From assembly GCF_000276665.1 (NCBI RefSeq), contig NW_004955473.1, forward strand, positions 1,317,886 through 1,381,885: a stretch of DNA of 64,000 nucleotides, written 5' to 3'. Positions 24,345 through 37,208 of the stretch are shown one piece after another. Made by a program: the position numbers and the translations under genes. The notes beneath the pieces are model-generated. The model was not told the origin of the DNA and did not search any database. It saw nothing but the letters and a program-made list of their open reading frames with translations. Each line of letters starts with the position of its first letter. Positions within the stretch are counted from its first letter, which is position 1. The DNA is from Chinchilla lanigera (lineage: Eukaryota; Chordata; Mammalia; Rodentia; Chinchillidae).

Positions 24345-26345
24345 AAAATATTCCATTGATGTTTTGCCTTTAAAAAGTGTACAGAATATTTGGAGTCTTT
24401 CAAAAACAGTGATTTTGAAGAGCCTCTGCTCACTTCAGAAATATAGAAGAATAGATCACGTCTTATGCATGATTCCTCGTTCCGCTAATTCATACTCTCC
24501 ACAACTTGATAGACGATGGAAAATCCATGTAGTTTCTTCCTATCATGTCTATTTGTGACCTTTACTTCGTAGCTATGTTGTGGCTCTTATCCAATGTAAT
24601 TCTTTTTTATAAAGACCCCAGGCTATGGCTTACTCCCTCCTGCTCTGCCTATTTTATTGCTTTAAAATATGGTACTGAGCAAAGATGGAAAACTTACTTT
24701 ATCTGTCAAAGCCTGAGTAATAAGAACTTTCATTTTCTTGGCTACCTCCTTCCAATGCCAAGCTCAGCTTGTTGGGACTTGAACAGTTGAGATGAAACAG
24801 TAATTCAAGTGCCTATTTTATTTCTAGACTCCAGTCTTCCTGGGTCTTGGAGTCCTGTGGTGATTCATGTCTCAGGTGTAGGTAACTAGGCATTAGAAAA
24901 CTTTCTTATTTGTAGGTTATGAAAGTGATCAAAATCTTTTGCACACCTGTCCTTACTGCACAGATTTCTCATGCTTGTCCCTGGGAAGAAAGATAGATTA
25001 GTGTATAGTTGTCTTTATTTTCACCACATTCCCTGGACCTACTGTGTCCCACTTATTTCAGTGTATCACTTCCCTGAAGATACCAGTATTCCTGAACTGT
25101 TCCCTGCAGCCAGTCACCAAGTGCTTTCTGCTCATTCTCTGTAACATTCTCTGTCTGAGACCTTTTCTGTCCTTCTGCCATTGCGTTAGCCCAAGCCTAC
25201 TTAATTCACCATCAGTCCTGTGTTGAATGCAGGGACTGGAAAAATCAATAAGATAATTACTGCCCTTGGCTTCTAAGGACCTATAATCTTTTTTTCTTTT
25301 TTCTTTTAATCTTTGTTTTCTTATAGCACTAGTCTCCACCATGACTTCTGTTTATATTTTACTTTATATATATAGTTTCTTCTGTGTTGATCCCCAAACA
25401 CCTTTTTTCATGCAGCTTTTTCCTTCTGGCACAAAAAGAAGGGTTGCCTTCCTTTTACAAGTCCCATCTTTGTTTGACTTCCACTTATTCCGTGCCACCT
25501 TCTCTGGCAGGGATGCTGCTTTTGCCACAGTTTCTTACTCTTTTCTTCGTGCCCATCCACCCTCATCTTCCACAGAATTGAAGAATTTCTATTATAAGTT
25601 GATTTTTTCCCTTCTGGCCTCTTCCTGACTCTCTGTTTAATGGAAAATAGTAAAAAAAAAAAAAAAAAATGACCTGGAGAAAGACGGTGATCAACACCAA
25701 GTGGCATTTATCAAGTGCTTCTGAATCCCCGTACTTGGCTGAATGTCTCACAACCATAAAGAGCACCATGTTTGCTATGTGCTCCCTTGTAGGTTTAAAA
25801 AAAAAACCATAATCTATAAATGCCTTTGATTGCCAATGATGAATTGGCAGTTTTTTTTCTCCTAAAGCGAAAGCACCCAAAGTTTGATAAGGAATTGCAA
25901 GTTGTGTTGTAATGCAACTGATCTCTTTCTTCCTGAGAAAGTCGGTTTCTCACCAGAGTGTTCAATTTAGTCCCACGCAACTTGAGTGTATTTATAGAGG
26001 GCCCAACGAGGAAAAGAATACTATCAACTCTCCTCCCCGGCCAGCAGACAATAGCAAACCATCACCAGGTGAATGCTAGGCAGCACAGAGAGTTTGGGGA
26101 GGCAAATGCCACTACATGTGTGATCGCCATATGTCTACTAGACTGAGAGACCCTCCTGCCGCTTGAGACAGCTGGATCAGGACTGATCATTCAGGAGTAG
26201 TTTTCTCGATGATGGCATGCCCTCAGAGATTTGGGAGTCCCACTCTGTGTGTGGAACATCTCGGAGACTGGACCTACTCCAAAGGTGCCTCTATGTTCTT
26301 AACAACACAAAGCTGTTAATATGAAAACCTGCACTTAAGCATTTA
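24345..26345. other. Unassigned intronic sequence
   Basis: No exon or confident repeat apart from an A run at about 25652-25669. Several open frames in 25044-25980 overlap on both strands and show no family signature. Confidence 0.4.
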
Positions 26346-26349
26346 AAAA

Positions 26350-26530
26350 TTTTTGAGGCCCATTAATGTAAATGCTTTCTTTATATTACCATATTTATTT
26401 TCATGACTATCCTATGGGGTAGTTGTTGTTAATATTCTCTTTTATAGGTGAGAAAGCCAACATTCATGTTATATGTGACTAAACGATTAGACTTGAACTT
26501 GAAACCACATCTTTTTACTTAAAATTCCAT
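26350..26530 (-). repeat. MIR SINE fragment
   Basis: Antisense MIR pattern: a ttaatattctcttttataggtgagaa segment, then a ...gattagacttgaacttgaaacc segment. Confidence 0.6.
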
Positions 26531-26599
26531 GATATTTCTCTTACTCTGCTGAAGGAATAAGCACCATTATGACAGTGCCATTGTCTAGGTCACTTGAAG

Positions 26600-27065
26600 T
26601 AACCTGGGACTAGCAGCTCCACGTCTAGCGTTTTCTTCCAAAGAAAGAGTATGATAATCCACAAAGATGCCTGCATAAGGATGTTTCAGTGGTATTGTTT
26701 GAGTAGCAAAAAATTGCAAACAATCCAAATACCTATCAATTGGAGACTTGTTATGTGAACTATCCTGCTTCCATACAGTGGAGGAGTCTGTAGAAATTAA
26801 AAATTATTTTGGAAAACACTGTTGTAATTAAGAAATATCCAGTCTATATTGCTAAGTATAAAAGCAGACCATGAGACAATATTGAAGTTCAATCCAAAAA
26901 ATAAACACATGTGTGTATATGTGTATGGAAAAAAAAAGTCTCTAAGAATGTGTGTCAAAATGTTAGCAGTATTACGGTAATTTTCATTTTCTTTATTCTA
27001 ACTCTCTGTACTCTATCAAATGTTTTTTAAACATTTCCACATCATAAAAGACAGTAAATGTGTTT
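26600..27065 (+). mobile_element. Old L1 3' end (L1M-like)
   Basis: Sense L1M 3' end: gtagcaaaaaattgcaaaca, then tacctatcaattggagactt, cttccatacagtggaggag and an A-rich 3' end. Confidence 0.7.
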
Positions 27066-28590
27066 GCATTTAAAACAAACACGAATTTTGAAGTAGATGA
27101 GGACAGATACAGCATTCAGACCATCCAGGTGCCAACCAAAGACCCCCAGAAGCCAGCTGAGCTGTCCCCTGCTCTATTGGCTGGCTCAAACATAACTAAC
27201 CCCTGAGAGGAGGTGGCAGGAATATCATCTGTCCTGGTCAAATAGCCCAGGCATCATCACCTTATTAATTCTGAAAGCAGCACCACAGCCTTTTAGAGAA
27301 ATGATCCCAGGGAGCGCCCCATGACCCACACCACCTAGGACTGCTTGCTTACAGGCAAACAGAGAGACATGTGTGCAGGTAGAGGTGGCCCCTAAGCATA
27401 TGAGCTTCCCTGAATAACCCAATATGAATCCATCGTTCACAAACTGACCCACATATTTTGGAATTTATTTCTATATTTTGCCTGCCCCACCCTTTAGGGA
27501 AATGAGTACCTTAAATTTAGTATTTGATAGGCAAATTAGGGCCTCTCTTCTTCCAATTTAAAATCATCTCTTTCAGGTTTAAGGAGCTAGCCCCTGACTC
27601 CAGTGTTCTAGGATCTACAGTTACTGTACCCAATACAGTTGTATGCATTTCTCTTAGGTTTTCCTCCAGCCTTCATCTTATCAGACTCAAGAGGCCAATG
27701 ATTTTAGTCTGTCCTTACATGCGTTTGCCTTCCTGATTTTCTAACCTTCATTATTTTGTTTCCCCTCTCCACACATTTTTCCTATTCCGTTTTGTTTCCC
27801 TTCATATGCCCCCAGCAAAATGTAACCCCAAATGCTCTGGGAACAAGGTACAGTAACACATGTACATAGCTCTAAAATCTGTCCCGCAACTTGAAACTAA
27901 TTTCTCTCTTAGTTGCGAGGCAGACATTCCGAAGTTCAGCTTTCAGTGGGAAAAGAAGGGTCATCAAAGAGCTGTGAATGCTGGTCTGTTTTCTCTTAAC
28001 TTAGAGATGTGCATGTGACACTTTATATTGTCTACTATACTAGGATCCAACTAAACCCCAAACTGAGTTTGATTTGAGAGGAAGAAAACCCAAGCCAATG
28101 AAATAAATGCTGATCCCAAATGTAACATGCGGCCTCTAAGGAGTAAGACAGCCCTAATCTCTCAAAGGCCAAAGGTAAGGCCATCGGACAGCTTTGCCGC
28201 ATCAGAGACTTTCAGTCATTCCTTTACACACATGTAAAATCTGTAGACATTCTTCAGAAAATAACCTTTATTTCAAAAAATGGCTTTGAAGTTTGAAAAT
28301 CAAAGCAGACCAGCTGTTTCTCAGCACAGAAAGAACTTTTCCTAAACTGTTAGAAAGCTAATAAGGATTTCAAAGGGCAGTGATAGCCTACTCTAATGCC
28401 CACAATCCAGGGAGGGCCAAGGTTGGAACAAGCTGTTTACTGCAACTTACACATGAACTAGGAAGCTTGCCAAGGATTTCTCAGTGTTTGCCCCTTTCTC
28501 TGTTTCTTGGTGTCCAGTTTTCACCTTGTCTCCTTTATCCCTTGCTCTTTTTGTTTCTGTCATTTCTATTTCTTTTACTTCTTTTTATAA
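27066..28590. other. Unassigned intronic sequence
   Basis: No exon or confident repeat recognised. Confidence 0.4.
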
Positions 28591-28594
28591 TATA

Positions 28595-28690
28595 TCTCTC
28601 TCCCTCCCTCCCTCCCTGCTCCCTCCTCCTCTCCCCTCCCTCCAGTCCTCTACCTCTCTCCCTCTCCCTCTCTGTCTCCCTCTTTCCATC
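28595..28690. repeat. Polypyrimidine (CTCC/CCCT)n tract
   Basis: Nearly pure C and T over about 95 bp (CTCTCCCTCC-type units). It makes opposing long open frames, which are artefacts. Confidence 0.9.
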
Positions 28691-28699
28691 TTTTCTTTT

Positions 28700-30420
28700 A
28701 ACCACCACCTCATTTCCCAAATCTGGCGTAACATAGACCTAAAAGCATTTCTTTTTTATTATTATTATTTATCATGTCTTGTGAATGGAGTTTTAGATTT
28801 GCCTGTTTTCTTTTTAATCATGAGATGAAGGTTTCTTTATTCCACAAAAACAAACAAACAAAAACTAAACTAAATCAAGAAGCTTCTTACTTGTGTGTGG
28901 CCCCCAATTGATTTTTTCCCCCTGTGGGTCAGTGGCCCCAGATAGAAAAAAGGTCCCCACCCTTGCACTAAGGGGTCTTGCCAATTTAATTCTTCTTCAG
29001 AAAAGGAGATGAATAACAGTATGGACAATTAGTTACTGTGGGTGGGAGAAGGAATTTGGCTGGAGGCAATTTTCTTTGGAAAGAGATAGGACACAGCACA
29101 AGAGGTTGAAATAGTTCTACTTGTGAAAAATAGAGGGTATGAAATAACTTGGTGGAAAGTTCAGCTGAGAACGGGAACATCTGGGGCTTATTCATGGTTT
29201 TTCAGAAGTTTTTGAAGCTTTTTTATTAGCTGGGTTGACCTCAGATTGAGGAGGAGATTTTTCAAATGTTAAACAGTTTTTTCTTTTGCATTCCTAAAGT
29301 CATATTGTGTTCAGCTTGTTAATATCTGCACAGGGGGCCTTCAGTAGAGGCTGCCAGAGCTGCATGCTTTTGGGACATAGTTCCCGATAGCTGGTATTTC
29401 CCTTTCTTGTTGAGGATTTGCATGTGTCCCTTTCATCCATGCATACAGCAGATTCCTCCACAAATAATTGCATTTGACATCACAGTTGTTAGAGAAAATG
29501 CTGCGGAGGGGGGGCAATCCCCATTTCCCCCTCACCAAGACAGCTGGAGGGAGGAAGCAGGTTAGACAGGGAAATAAATACGTAAACATACCTGGAATGT
29601 AATAGCAGGTAATTCTGTTTGTGTTAGTCATGATAATAACTTGCATGCTGGAATATCAATGGCATAGATTCCAAGCTGTCTAGGATTCAGAAAACAAAAA
29701 ACCCCCACACATACACCACAAATTGACACCTAGCATGCCACTGATTTATTGTTTCTGACATGGGAACCATTTTCAGATGTGTTTATGTGGTATCAGAGGA
29801 GTATGTTCCAAGGTGCTTTCCCCCAAGCTTTTTCTAGAGAAGGATTAAAGGTAATTTATTTGGCGTTTTTAGTGGCAGAAGCAAGAGCATTCTGCAGGGA
29901 AGCCCTGAATCTGGCCTGTGACAGACTGGCTGGAGTGGTGGGGGGATTGTCATATTTCACTGGGGCAGAAATTCCTGTGTTTGAGCCCCTCGGAAAGGCA
30001 GATTCTCTGAAAGAAGTGTTTGTCCAAGGCATGACGCCACCGAGAAAGGCAAAAAATAATCTACCCACTAACACTATGGCCAGAAATAACTTTCTGTGTT
30101 AGAAATTAACCAGTACTGCCTAAACAGAAGCCCTCATTCTTAATGGTCTGCAAAATGTTCTGTGGCTAAAACTCTTGGAGGTAAGTCAGTGATTTAGATT
30201 TTTTTTCCCCCTTAACTCCTAGGCCTACAAAGATTTCATGCAAGCAAAAGAATTTCAACCAATTTCCAAAAATTTGACATTTAAAAATCTTTGGAGTTAC
30301 TCCTACACAGATGTTCTGTGTTCTGTATTGAGTTTGTGGTCTGTGCCAAGCTCCTTGATTAACAGCTAAAAGACATACAGACAGTTCAATAAATCAACAC
30401 AGTGCTCGAGCTCTGACTCT
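28700..30420. other. Unassigned intronic sequence
   Basis: No recognised repeat. It contains a 117-codon frame on + (29749-30102), discussed in the findings. Confidence 0.4.
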
Positions 30421-30424
30421 AAAT

Positions 30425-30812
30425 GTTTATTGTTTATTTGGCCACTGAGTGCGAGGCACTCTGCTAGGCCCTGGGAAACTGGAGAGGCATGAAAATGAAT
30501 CAGACACCGTCCCACCGTCAAAAAGCCTTTGGCCTCGTAGAGGAGACAGACATAGACACAAATAATTATAATACAAGGCAGAATGTGATTGAGATTTAAG
30601 ACAGTTCCAAAGTGTTGTGGGAGCGCAGATGAAATGATTAGATTCAGCTGCAGGAATTGGGGAGGAATTCTTGGAGGAAATGATATATGAGATGGCTCCT
30701 GGAGGATAAATAGAATGCTAACAGGAGAGATCACTGGAGGCTGAAAGGACATCGCGGGCAAAAGCACAGAGGTGAGAAACTGCGTGTAGTATCTGCACAT
30801 GTAATTCGGTGG
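30425..30812 (-). mobile_element. L2 LINE 3' end
   Basis: Antisense L2 3' end: gcgaggcactctgctaggcc, then gtagaggagacagacatag, and a ...gcgggcaaaagcacagaggt segment. This accounts for the 144-codon minus-strand open frame at 30366-30800. Confidence 0.75.
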
Positions 30813-30961
30813 AGAATGTTGATTAGTGAAGGGGTGTGGAGAGAACGGTGAGAGCCAAAGCTGGGAAAGTCAAGTGGAAGTACACTGGGCAGTTACTCAT
30901 TTGCGTCAGAAGCTAGAGAGAAAAGCTAGAACACAGAATTTTCATTAAAAGTCTGAAGAAA

Positions 30962-31048
30962 GGCTGGGGCTGTATCACAGTGTTACAGCACATGCCGGGC
31001 ACGAACAAGGTCCTGAGTTCATCACAAGCACTGCAAAAAAAAAAAAAA
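30962..31048 (+). repeat. ID SINE (old copy)
   Basis: ggctggggctgtatcacagt, then caaggtcctgagttcatcac and an A tail. Diverged from the young ID form. Confidence 0.75.
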
Positions 31049-31049
31049 A

Positions 31050-32920
31050 ATTTCTGAGGCGTGTCGTATCATTCCCTGCAAGCCACTTCCATTGGGAAAC
31101 AGTATTAGCACCCCGCATCTGCTTTCCAGGGATCTACAACTAAATTAGAAGCAAGGCATTCATATACTTTGCTAAACAGAGTTAAAGAAGTAATGTAATA
31201 GACATGGGCACAGCCAGGGGATGGATGCAGGGAAGCACAAGACACGTGATTGGTGATTTATCATCTGTGAAGCCGACTGAAGCCTTGGCACCCTCCCCCA
31301 AGGGTTACACCGTTCCTAGACAAATACTGCCACAAACCGTGAGTAAACTTCATTCATCAACGTTAGTGGCTGGGAAGGACAGGGACAGAGGAGGAAGGAC
31401 TGGCAGATAAGCAACTCATCTTTAGTCTGGAAAATAAGAAAATTAACTGATAATAAATCCCAAATAATTGGTTTTTCTCCTGCTTTATAGTAAATAAAAG
31501 ACCTGTGCACATCTTGCTAAGTAACAGCTTGTGGAACAAAATAGAATAAGCAAGCAGACCAAATTTTCTTTGCTTTTGCAAAGTGTGACAAAAGGATGTT
31601 TCTCTGACCCCCATATAGACTCCCTAGGGGGCAAAAATCCCTTCTCATGGTGTATAAACACATAACTACTTGACACTTCCTGCAGCACTGCAAAGTGTTT
31701 CAACTAAAACATTTAATAATGACTCATTTTGAGAGCCAGGTGCTTACACATACTTATTATTTGGCCTGTAAGAATCTCATAGATGGAAACGATAGTGATT
31801 GGGTGAATCAGCGTTGCTTGCAGTAGTTTCCTTCTGGACAGTATTATACAAGTTCCCACGGATGGCCTTAGAGGGGCAGTCAAGGGAGTATGTAGTTTTA
31901 CTACAAGAGAACTGCCTAAATCTTTTTTTGAATCTGACTGGTGAAGAGTCATTTTCCCAGTTCATTTCCATTACCCTATACTACAAGGACTAGTGCACCT
32001 GTCCTGTATTGAAAAGGAAGTAAGTGTCAGAGTGAGAACAAAATAAGGACAACTGGCTCATTCCAAGTCTGTGTGGGCTGGGAGAACAATTGCTCTTCCC
32101 ACTCCCAACTCTGTTAAGGAGGGGAAAGGGTAGCCTCATGGGGAAGGAGTGTTAAATTGCAGCTTATGTCCATATCCACTTCAGCTATCATCCAGTTAAT
32201 CACCCTCAAATAATGCCAAGTTCTTATTTAAAAAGTTTTCCAGTGAGCCTGTCTTCGGGGAGATGTACTAGTGAAGCCATCTGAGACACATTCACTCACC
32301 TCAAAACTAGATCAATAACAACCAACAGCCAAGGGTCAGGGCTCCAAAGGATTCCGTTTGGAGTAAGATGTGATGCCAATACTGCAGTGACTTTGGGGCA
32401 TTAAAGATCTTGTGGCACTTCTTAAAAGAGTATTTGCCTTGACCTCGTTGGCCAAAGTTCACATCTGGTAACTGCATCTGTTGACATTGGCTTCCCTTGT
32501 CCTTTCAGCTGCATACAATATTGCCTGTCTAGCATCCTGTCTTCAACTGTTGTATAGTGTTGCTATGTGCTATTAAACAGCAATCACATTTCACCCAGCG
32601 GGCAATGCATGTGGAAACCCTTTGGGAGAAGTATGCTATAGAAATGTTGGATCAACAGCGTTTTTTTTTTCTTTCACAAGCCAGGAAGTGTAAGTGTAGG
32701 AAACAGATCCAAGCACTGTTCAGAATAATCGTTAATGTGTACAGCAGAGTAAGCAATGGCCATTTGCAGAGCCAGGTATGCCAAGGGTCAACAAGGCCCA
32801 TTAGAGATAGGGAAATGAAAACAGAATGTTTTTTTAAAGTAATAGTGGAGGGTGGCCTAACATTCAGAATAACATATAAGGAATTTGGGGATTTGCTAGA
32901 AGGTAGATGGCTTCTATTTG
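31050..32920. other. Unassigned intronic sequence
   Basis: No exon or confident repeat. A 145-codon open frame on + (32557-32994) is discussed in the findings. Confidence 0.4.
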
Positions 32921-32924
32921 TATG

Positions 32925-33135
32925 GGTCTTTGCTGTTTACAAAGTGCTTTTTATATACAAAAACGCCCTTAATTCCCATGAGCCTGTGAGGTAGCTGTAG
33001 CTGCTCTCCTTATTTTATGGTGCAGAAAACTAAGAGTCAGTGAGGTTCGGGTCTCTGCCTAAGGTCTCACTTCTAGCAAATACAGGATACAAAGAGAGAT
33101 ATGAATCCAGGTCTCCTTCACTCTTCACAGCACAC
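32925..33135 (-). repeat. MIR SINE
   Basis: Antisense MIR: a ctccttattttatggtgcagaaaact segment, then a ...gatatgaatccaggtctcct segment, in consensus order. Confidence 0.7.
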
Positions 33136-33139
33136 AGTT

Positions 33140-34020
33140 AGCTCGATGAGTGTGTTGATTGTGCATTGATCAATAGTCTGGCATATGTTCTTAGGTATAT
33201 TTTAAACATTGACCAGAGTTCTTAGGGCATTCATTTGTTTTTGAAACCTGAAGCTCAGGAACAAATTTTTAAAATGTGAATTGTGTCTTAAAAAATAGAA
33301 ACAGACTTTTCTAAAACAGACTTCCCTAACGTGTCATCTGGTTGCACTGTACTGTAGATGCCAAACGTGTCACTATTTAGCTGCTTCTGCCTTTGGCTGT
33401 ACCCCAGGAGACCTCCAGGCCTCGCAGTACAGTTCAAAAGAACTTCTCTAACTAGTCCATTTTCGCTGTCTTGTCCTTTCTGTGTTGTTGGATAAATAAC
33501 AGTATTTTGCCACCGATAGAAAAGCAAGTATACATTGGAAATGTTGGAAGTGACTAATTTCGCAACGGGAGTAGTCTACTCGTCTGAGGGGTCTCATACA
33601 CCAGTGTAGATGCATGGTTATAAGTTTGGGGTGTAGGAGCCCTGAGTGTGAAATTAGGTGAAAGACAGAAGAAATAACTCAAGCATAGTATAGAAAAAAG
33701 TTTAAATAGATTTCCTGTGGGACACAATAAAATAATATATATATTAAGAAAAATGAGAATTGTGGAAATGGAAAAGAGATTTCAAGAGAGTAGTAATTGA
33801 ATTTTTAAAAGTGTCAGTTTGAATTTCACCTAGTTAATGTGTCTGTAGGCTAGTGGCATGGTTACAGGTGCTTGAATACTAGGGTAAGGAAGGAGTGTGG
33901 TGAGACACTGGTGGCTAGCTAGCTTCTCACTGGATTTTGACTCCAAGGGCAGATAATTTAATCCAAGCTTGAGTTCTTCACTTGTCACATTGACTAGCAT
34001 AATTTCTCCCTTTTGGTCGA
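33140..34020. other. Unassigned intronic sequence
   Basis: AT-rich, nothing recognised. Confidence 0.4.
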
Positions 34021-34024
34021 AGAT

Positions 34025-34840
34025 GTTTTACATTACTGTATTGAGGTATAATTTACATTTTATAAAAGTCACTCATTATAAATGTACAGTACAAAGAATT
34101 TTACTGAATTTATAAAGGTGTGAAACTATTTCCCCAATCCAATTTGCAACATTTCTACCACCCCAACAAGTTTCCTCATGCCTCTGTTCAGTCACTCTGC
34201 GTTCCTACCCTAGCTCCAGACAACCGCCAATCTACTTGTGTTCCTATTATACATTTTCCTTTTCCAAATAGCTCATATAAATTGAATTACACAGGATGGG
34301 GTCTTTTATGTCTCACTCTTTTCATTTAGCATAATGACTCTGAGGTTGATTATGTTATATCTGTACCTTGTTCTTTTTATTGCTAAACAGTATTCCATTA
34401 TATGGATATACCACATTTTGTTCATCCATCCACCAATTGGTTAACATTTAGATTCTTTCCCAATTTGGACTAATGTGAATAATGCTACTAAAAAATTCAT
34501 ATGTAAGTTTCATGTAGATATGTTTTTGTTTCATTGGGGTAGATTTCTAGGAGTATAATGCCTAGGTTTTATGATAAATAGGCATTTAACTTATTGAGAA
34601 ACTGAATACCATCTTATTCTTTCACCAACAACATAAGGTTCTCTTTTATCTTATCGTATTTTACACATGGTGTTGTCGTTTGTTGATTACATTGACAGTC
34701 TTGTGGATGTATTGGTATCTCACTGTGCTTTTAATTTACATGTCCCTAGTGAGTGCTAATGTTAAGTATCTCTTCATGTGCTATTGACCATTTGTATATA
34801 TCCTTTGATGAAATGGCTATTAAAATAGTTCTTATGGATA
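34025..34840 (-). mobile_element. Old L1 3' end (L1M-like)
   Basis: Antisense L1M 3' sequence: attgaggtataatttacatt, then a caacatttctaccaccccaacaag segment, cattccattatatggatata, then catccatccaccaattgg, and the cctaggttttatga region. About 800 bp. Confidence 0.8.
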
Positions 34841-35074
34841 TTTTCTAATTAGGGGGATAAATATGGAAAGAATGTGGCTATGCCAGAAGATTTGTTGAGC
34901 TCCCTTCTAAGGAGTATTAATTGGCCTTTGCTTAATTTTTAATTATTTTAGAAAGTTTTATTTGTTATGACTTGAACAAGTAAAGGATTGAAATGGCCCA
35001 CAGTAATTCACTGGGCAAGATAGACTCTCCAAGGACACTGCTAGTCTTCTTACTGGAGCAGGACTAGAATTTCT

Positions 35075-35310
35075 CTGTTCAAAAGCAGAGGTAAAGATAT
35101 CTTCAGCTGCTCTTGGTGAAATGTTATAAAGTGCTTTCCTATGCATTATCTCACTGAATCTTCAGTTACTCCACAGGATGCATTACTTTTATTACCTACT
35201 TTTTGCACATGAGACTCTTAACTGGTGAAGTAATTTGTGCAAAGATGATTGGTTGATAAATTAGTAGAGCTGAGTCTTGAACTTAGATCTCCAAATGCCC
35301 TATGATGAAA
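35075..35310 (-). repeat. MIR SINE
   Basis: Antisense MIR: gtgctttcctatgcattatc, then a ...acatgagactcttaactgg segment and gagctgagtcttgaactta. Confidence 0.65.
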
Positions 35311-35734
35311 GTCATGCTTTAAGATTTAAGGTACCATGAGTTAGAACTCCCACAAAGCCCAAACCAGCACCTTCAGGATGTTGTGTGTGAGAATGGCTGC
35401 AGGGCAAGCTTTCAGCAAGTGTTTCCTCCCTCACCTGAGTAAATGGCTTTGCCCATTTTCCCTTGGCCCAGATGTCTGGCTCTCTGTTATGGACAACCTG
35501 ATTGTAATCTGGGAACAATGAGGACTCAGAACATCTGCTGAGAAAAGGAAATCTAATAGATGTGATGGCATATTTTGATTGCAGATTATTTTAGGAACAA
35601 TGCAGTTCATATAAAAACAACCAAACAATGTTTAATTGACAAAATGTTGAATTGTAGGTCAAAATATCTTGAAACCATTAAATGGAGAAATTAGAATATG
35701 GATATATTTACCACTGGAGAAGTGATTCTTACTG

Positions 35735-35735
<1 letters not shown>
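35310..35735. other. Unassigned intronic sequence
   Basis: Nothing recognised. Confidence 0.4.
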
Positions 35736-35771
<36 letters not shown>

Positions 35772-35906
35772 CGTATGGGGTTGTTTTGCTTTGTTTTGGA
35801 GACAGGGTCTCCTTATGTAGCCAAGGCTGGCCTCAGACTCTCAGTGATGCTCCTGCCTCAGCCTCCTAAGTGCTGGGATTATAGGCATGTGCCACCATGC
35901 CTAGCC
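35736..35906 (-). repeat. B1-type SINE
   Basis: Poly-T of about 32 bases (reverse of the A tail), then gagacagggtctccttatg, ggctggcctcagactctc and gtgctgggattataggcatg, ending at catgcctagcc. Confidence 0.92.
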
Positions 35907-35978
35907 TTACCCATAAGGTTTTAAGAAAGTCTTATTAGACAAGGTAGGTGTTTAACAGCTTTAGGTCATTCAGGCACA

Positions 35979-36180
35979 TTTTTTTTTTCTTGCAGTATTA
36001 CAGATTGAACCTTGGGCTTTTACACTGAGTTACATCCCCAACTCCTTTCACATTTTGTTTATATTGAAACAGGGTCTCCCTAAATCTCTAAGTTTCCCAG
36101 ACTGACCTTGAACTTGTGATCTTTGTGCCCTAGCCTCTCAGAGTGCTGGGATTATAGGCCTGTACCCACACACCTGGCTC
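35979..36180 (-). repeat. B1+ID composite SINE (B4/ID_B1 type)
   Basis: Antisense: an ID-like half with cagattgaaccttgggcttt and cactgagttacatccccaac, then a B1-like half with aacagggtctccctaaatc and gtgctgggattataggcc. Confidence 0.75.
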
Positions 36181-36582
36181 ATTTGGTGTTTATCTTCCTA
36201 AGTGATTGGAAATGTGAGAGGATTTCAGTGTTTAATATCCATATGAAAACTCCAGATTGCTCACACACACTCAGTACTGCATGTGCATGCACACATGCAC
36301 CCTTTGTTAGATGATGCACTATGGTTAGGGTTGGCAAGTATGATTATTATTTGAGGCGCACAAGAGAAATATAAAACACAGTACCTTGTAACATATGGGG
36401 CAATAGAGATTTACACAGAAAGAACAATTACAAATTAATGTAAGGCAGAACCTAAACAACTACTAAACTGAGCACAAAACAGTAAGAAATGTGACGAAAG
36501 AATTTTTGCAAACTGAGTACTATGGCCAAAGCAACTAGAAAGTATTGAGCTATGTATCTGTTCATAAATCAGTGGGTACATT

Positions 36583-36646
36583 CATCCAGCCATCCAGCCA
36601 TCCAGCCAGCCAGCCAGCCAGCCATCCATCCACCCATCCATGCATC
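36583..36646. repeat. (CCAT)n/(CCAG)n simple repeat
   Basis: About 60 bp of CATC, CAGC and CCAT units. Confidence 0.9.
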
Positions 36647-36708
36647 ATTTACGTTAAAATTCTGAAATTAAATAACTTATGTTCATTACAGAAATCTAGA
36701 ATTATAGA

Positions 36709-36836
36709 TAAGTAAAAATCCACCGCTCATCCTACTACCCAGAGATAAGCACATACTTATACTTCTTATAGATAAGAATCAATCCACCCCTCATCCTACT
36801 ACCCAGAGATAAGCACATACTTACTACGAATATATC
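36709..36836. repeat. 64-bp tandem duplication
   Basis: The motif ctcatcctactacccagaga, with aagcacatactta following it, occurs twice at a 64-bp offset (36726 and 36790). Upstream parts also match in both copies. Confidence 0.85.
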
Positions 36837-36994
36837 ATGTTTCTTTTAAAATAGTAAATATTAATTATTCATAAAATAAACAAAAACTGCTCTATCCTGA
36901 AAAGCCATTACCATGCATTTCCCTGGCAGTGTGGTCTAAAGCATGCATCACAGAACTTTTATTGGTAAAATTGCTTCTCCAACAAGTATATAAA

Positions 36995-37208
36995 AAAATA
37001 CTCAAGATTATTAATCATTAGGGAAATGCAAATTAAAACCACTGTACTCACACCCACTAGGGTGGCTACTGTTAAAAACACAGTGGCAAGTGTTTGGTGA
37101 AGAATGTGGAAAGTTAGAACTCCTGTGTACCATTAGTGTGACTGTAAAATGCTGTACCCCCTGTGGAAGGTGCTCAGGCACTTCCCCAAAAAATTAAAAA
37201 CAGGGCTT
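36995..37208 (+). mobile_element. Old L1 3' end, left part
   Basis: Sense L1M: atcattagggaaatgcaaat, then acacccactagggtggctac and ctcctgtgtaccattagtgt. It continues at 37691 after two nested SINEs. Confidence 0.8.

Noticed and set aside
28380..28828. Two overlapping frames of more than 110 codons
   Set aside because: Created by the polypyrimidine tract, giving Leu/Ser/Pro-rich low-complexity translations.
30366..30800. 144-codon minus-strand frame
   Set aside because: It coincides with an antisense-oriented L2 3' end and shows no conserved domain.
36583..36836. CRISPR-like array
   Set aside because: The repeats are a simple microsatellite and one 64-bp duplication with no unique spacers, in a mammalian intron.
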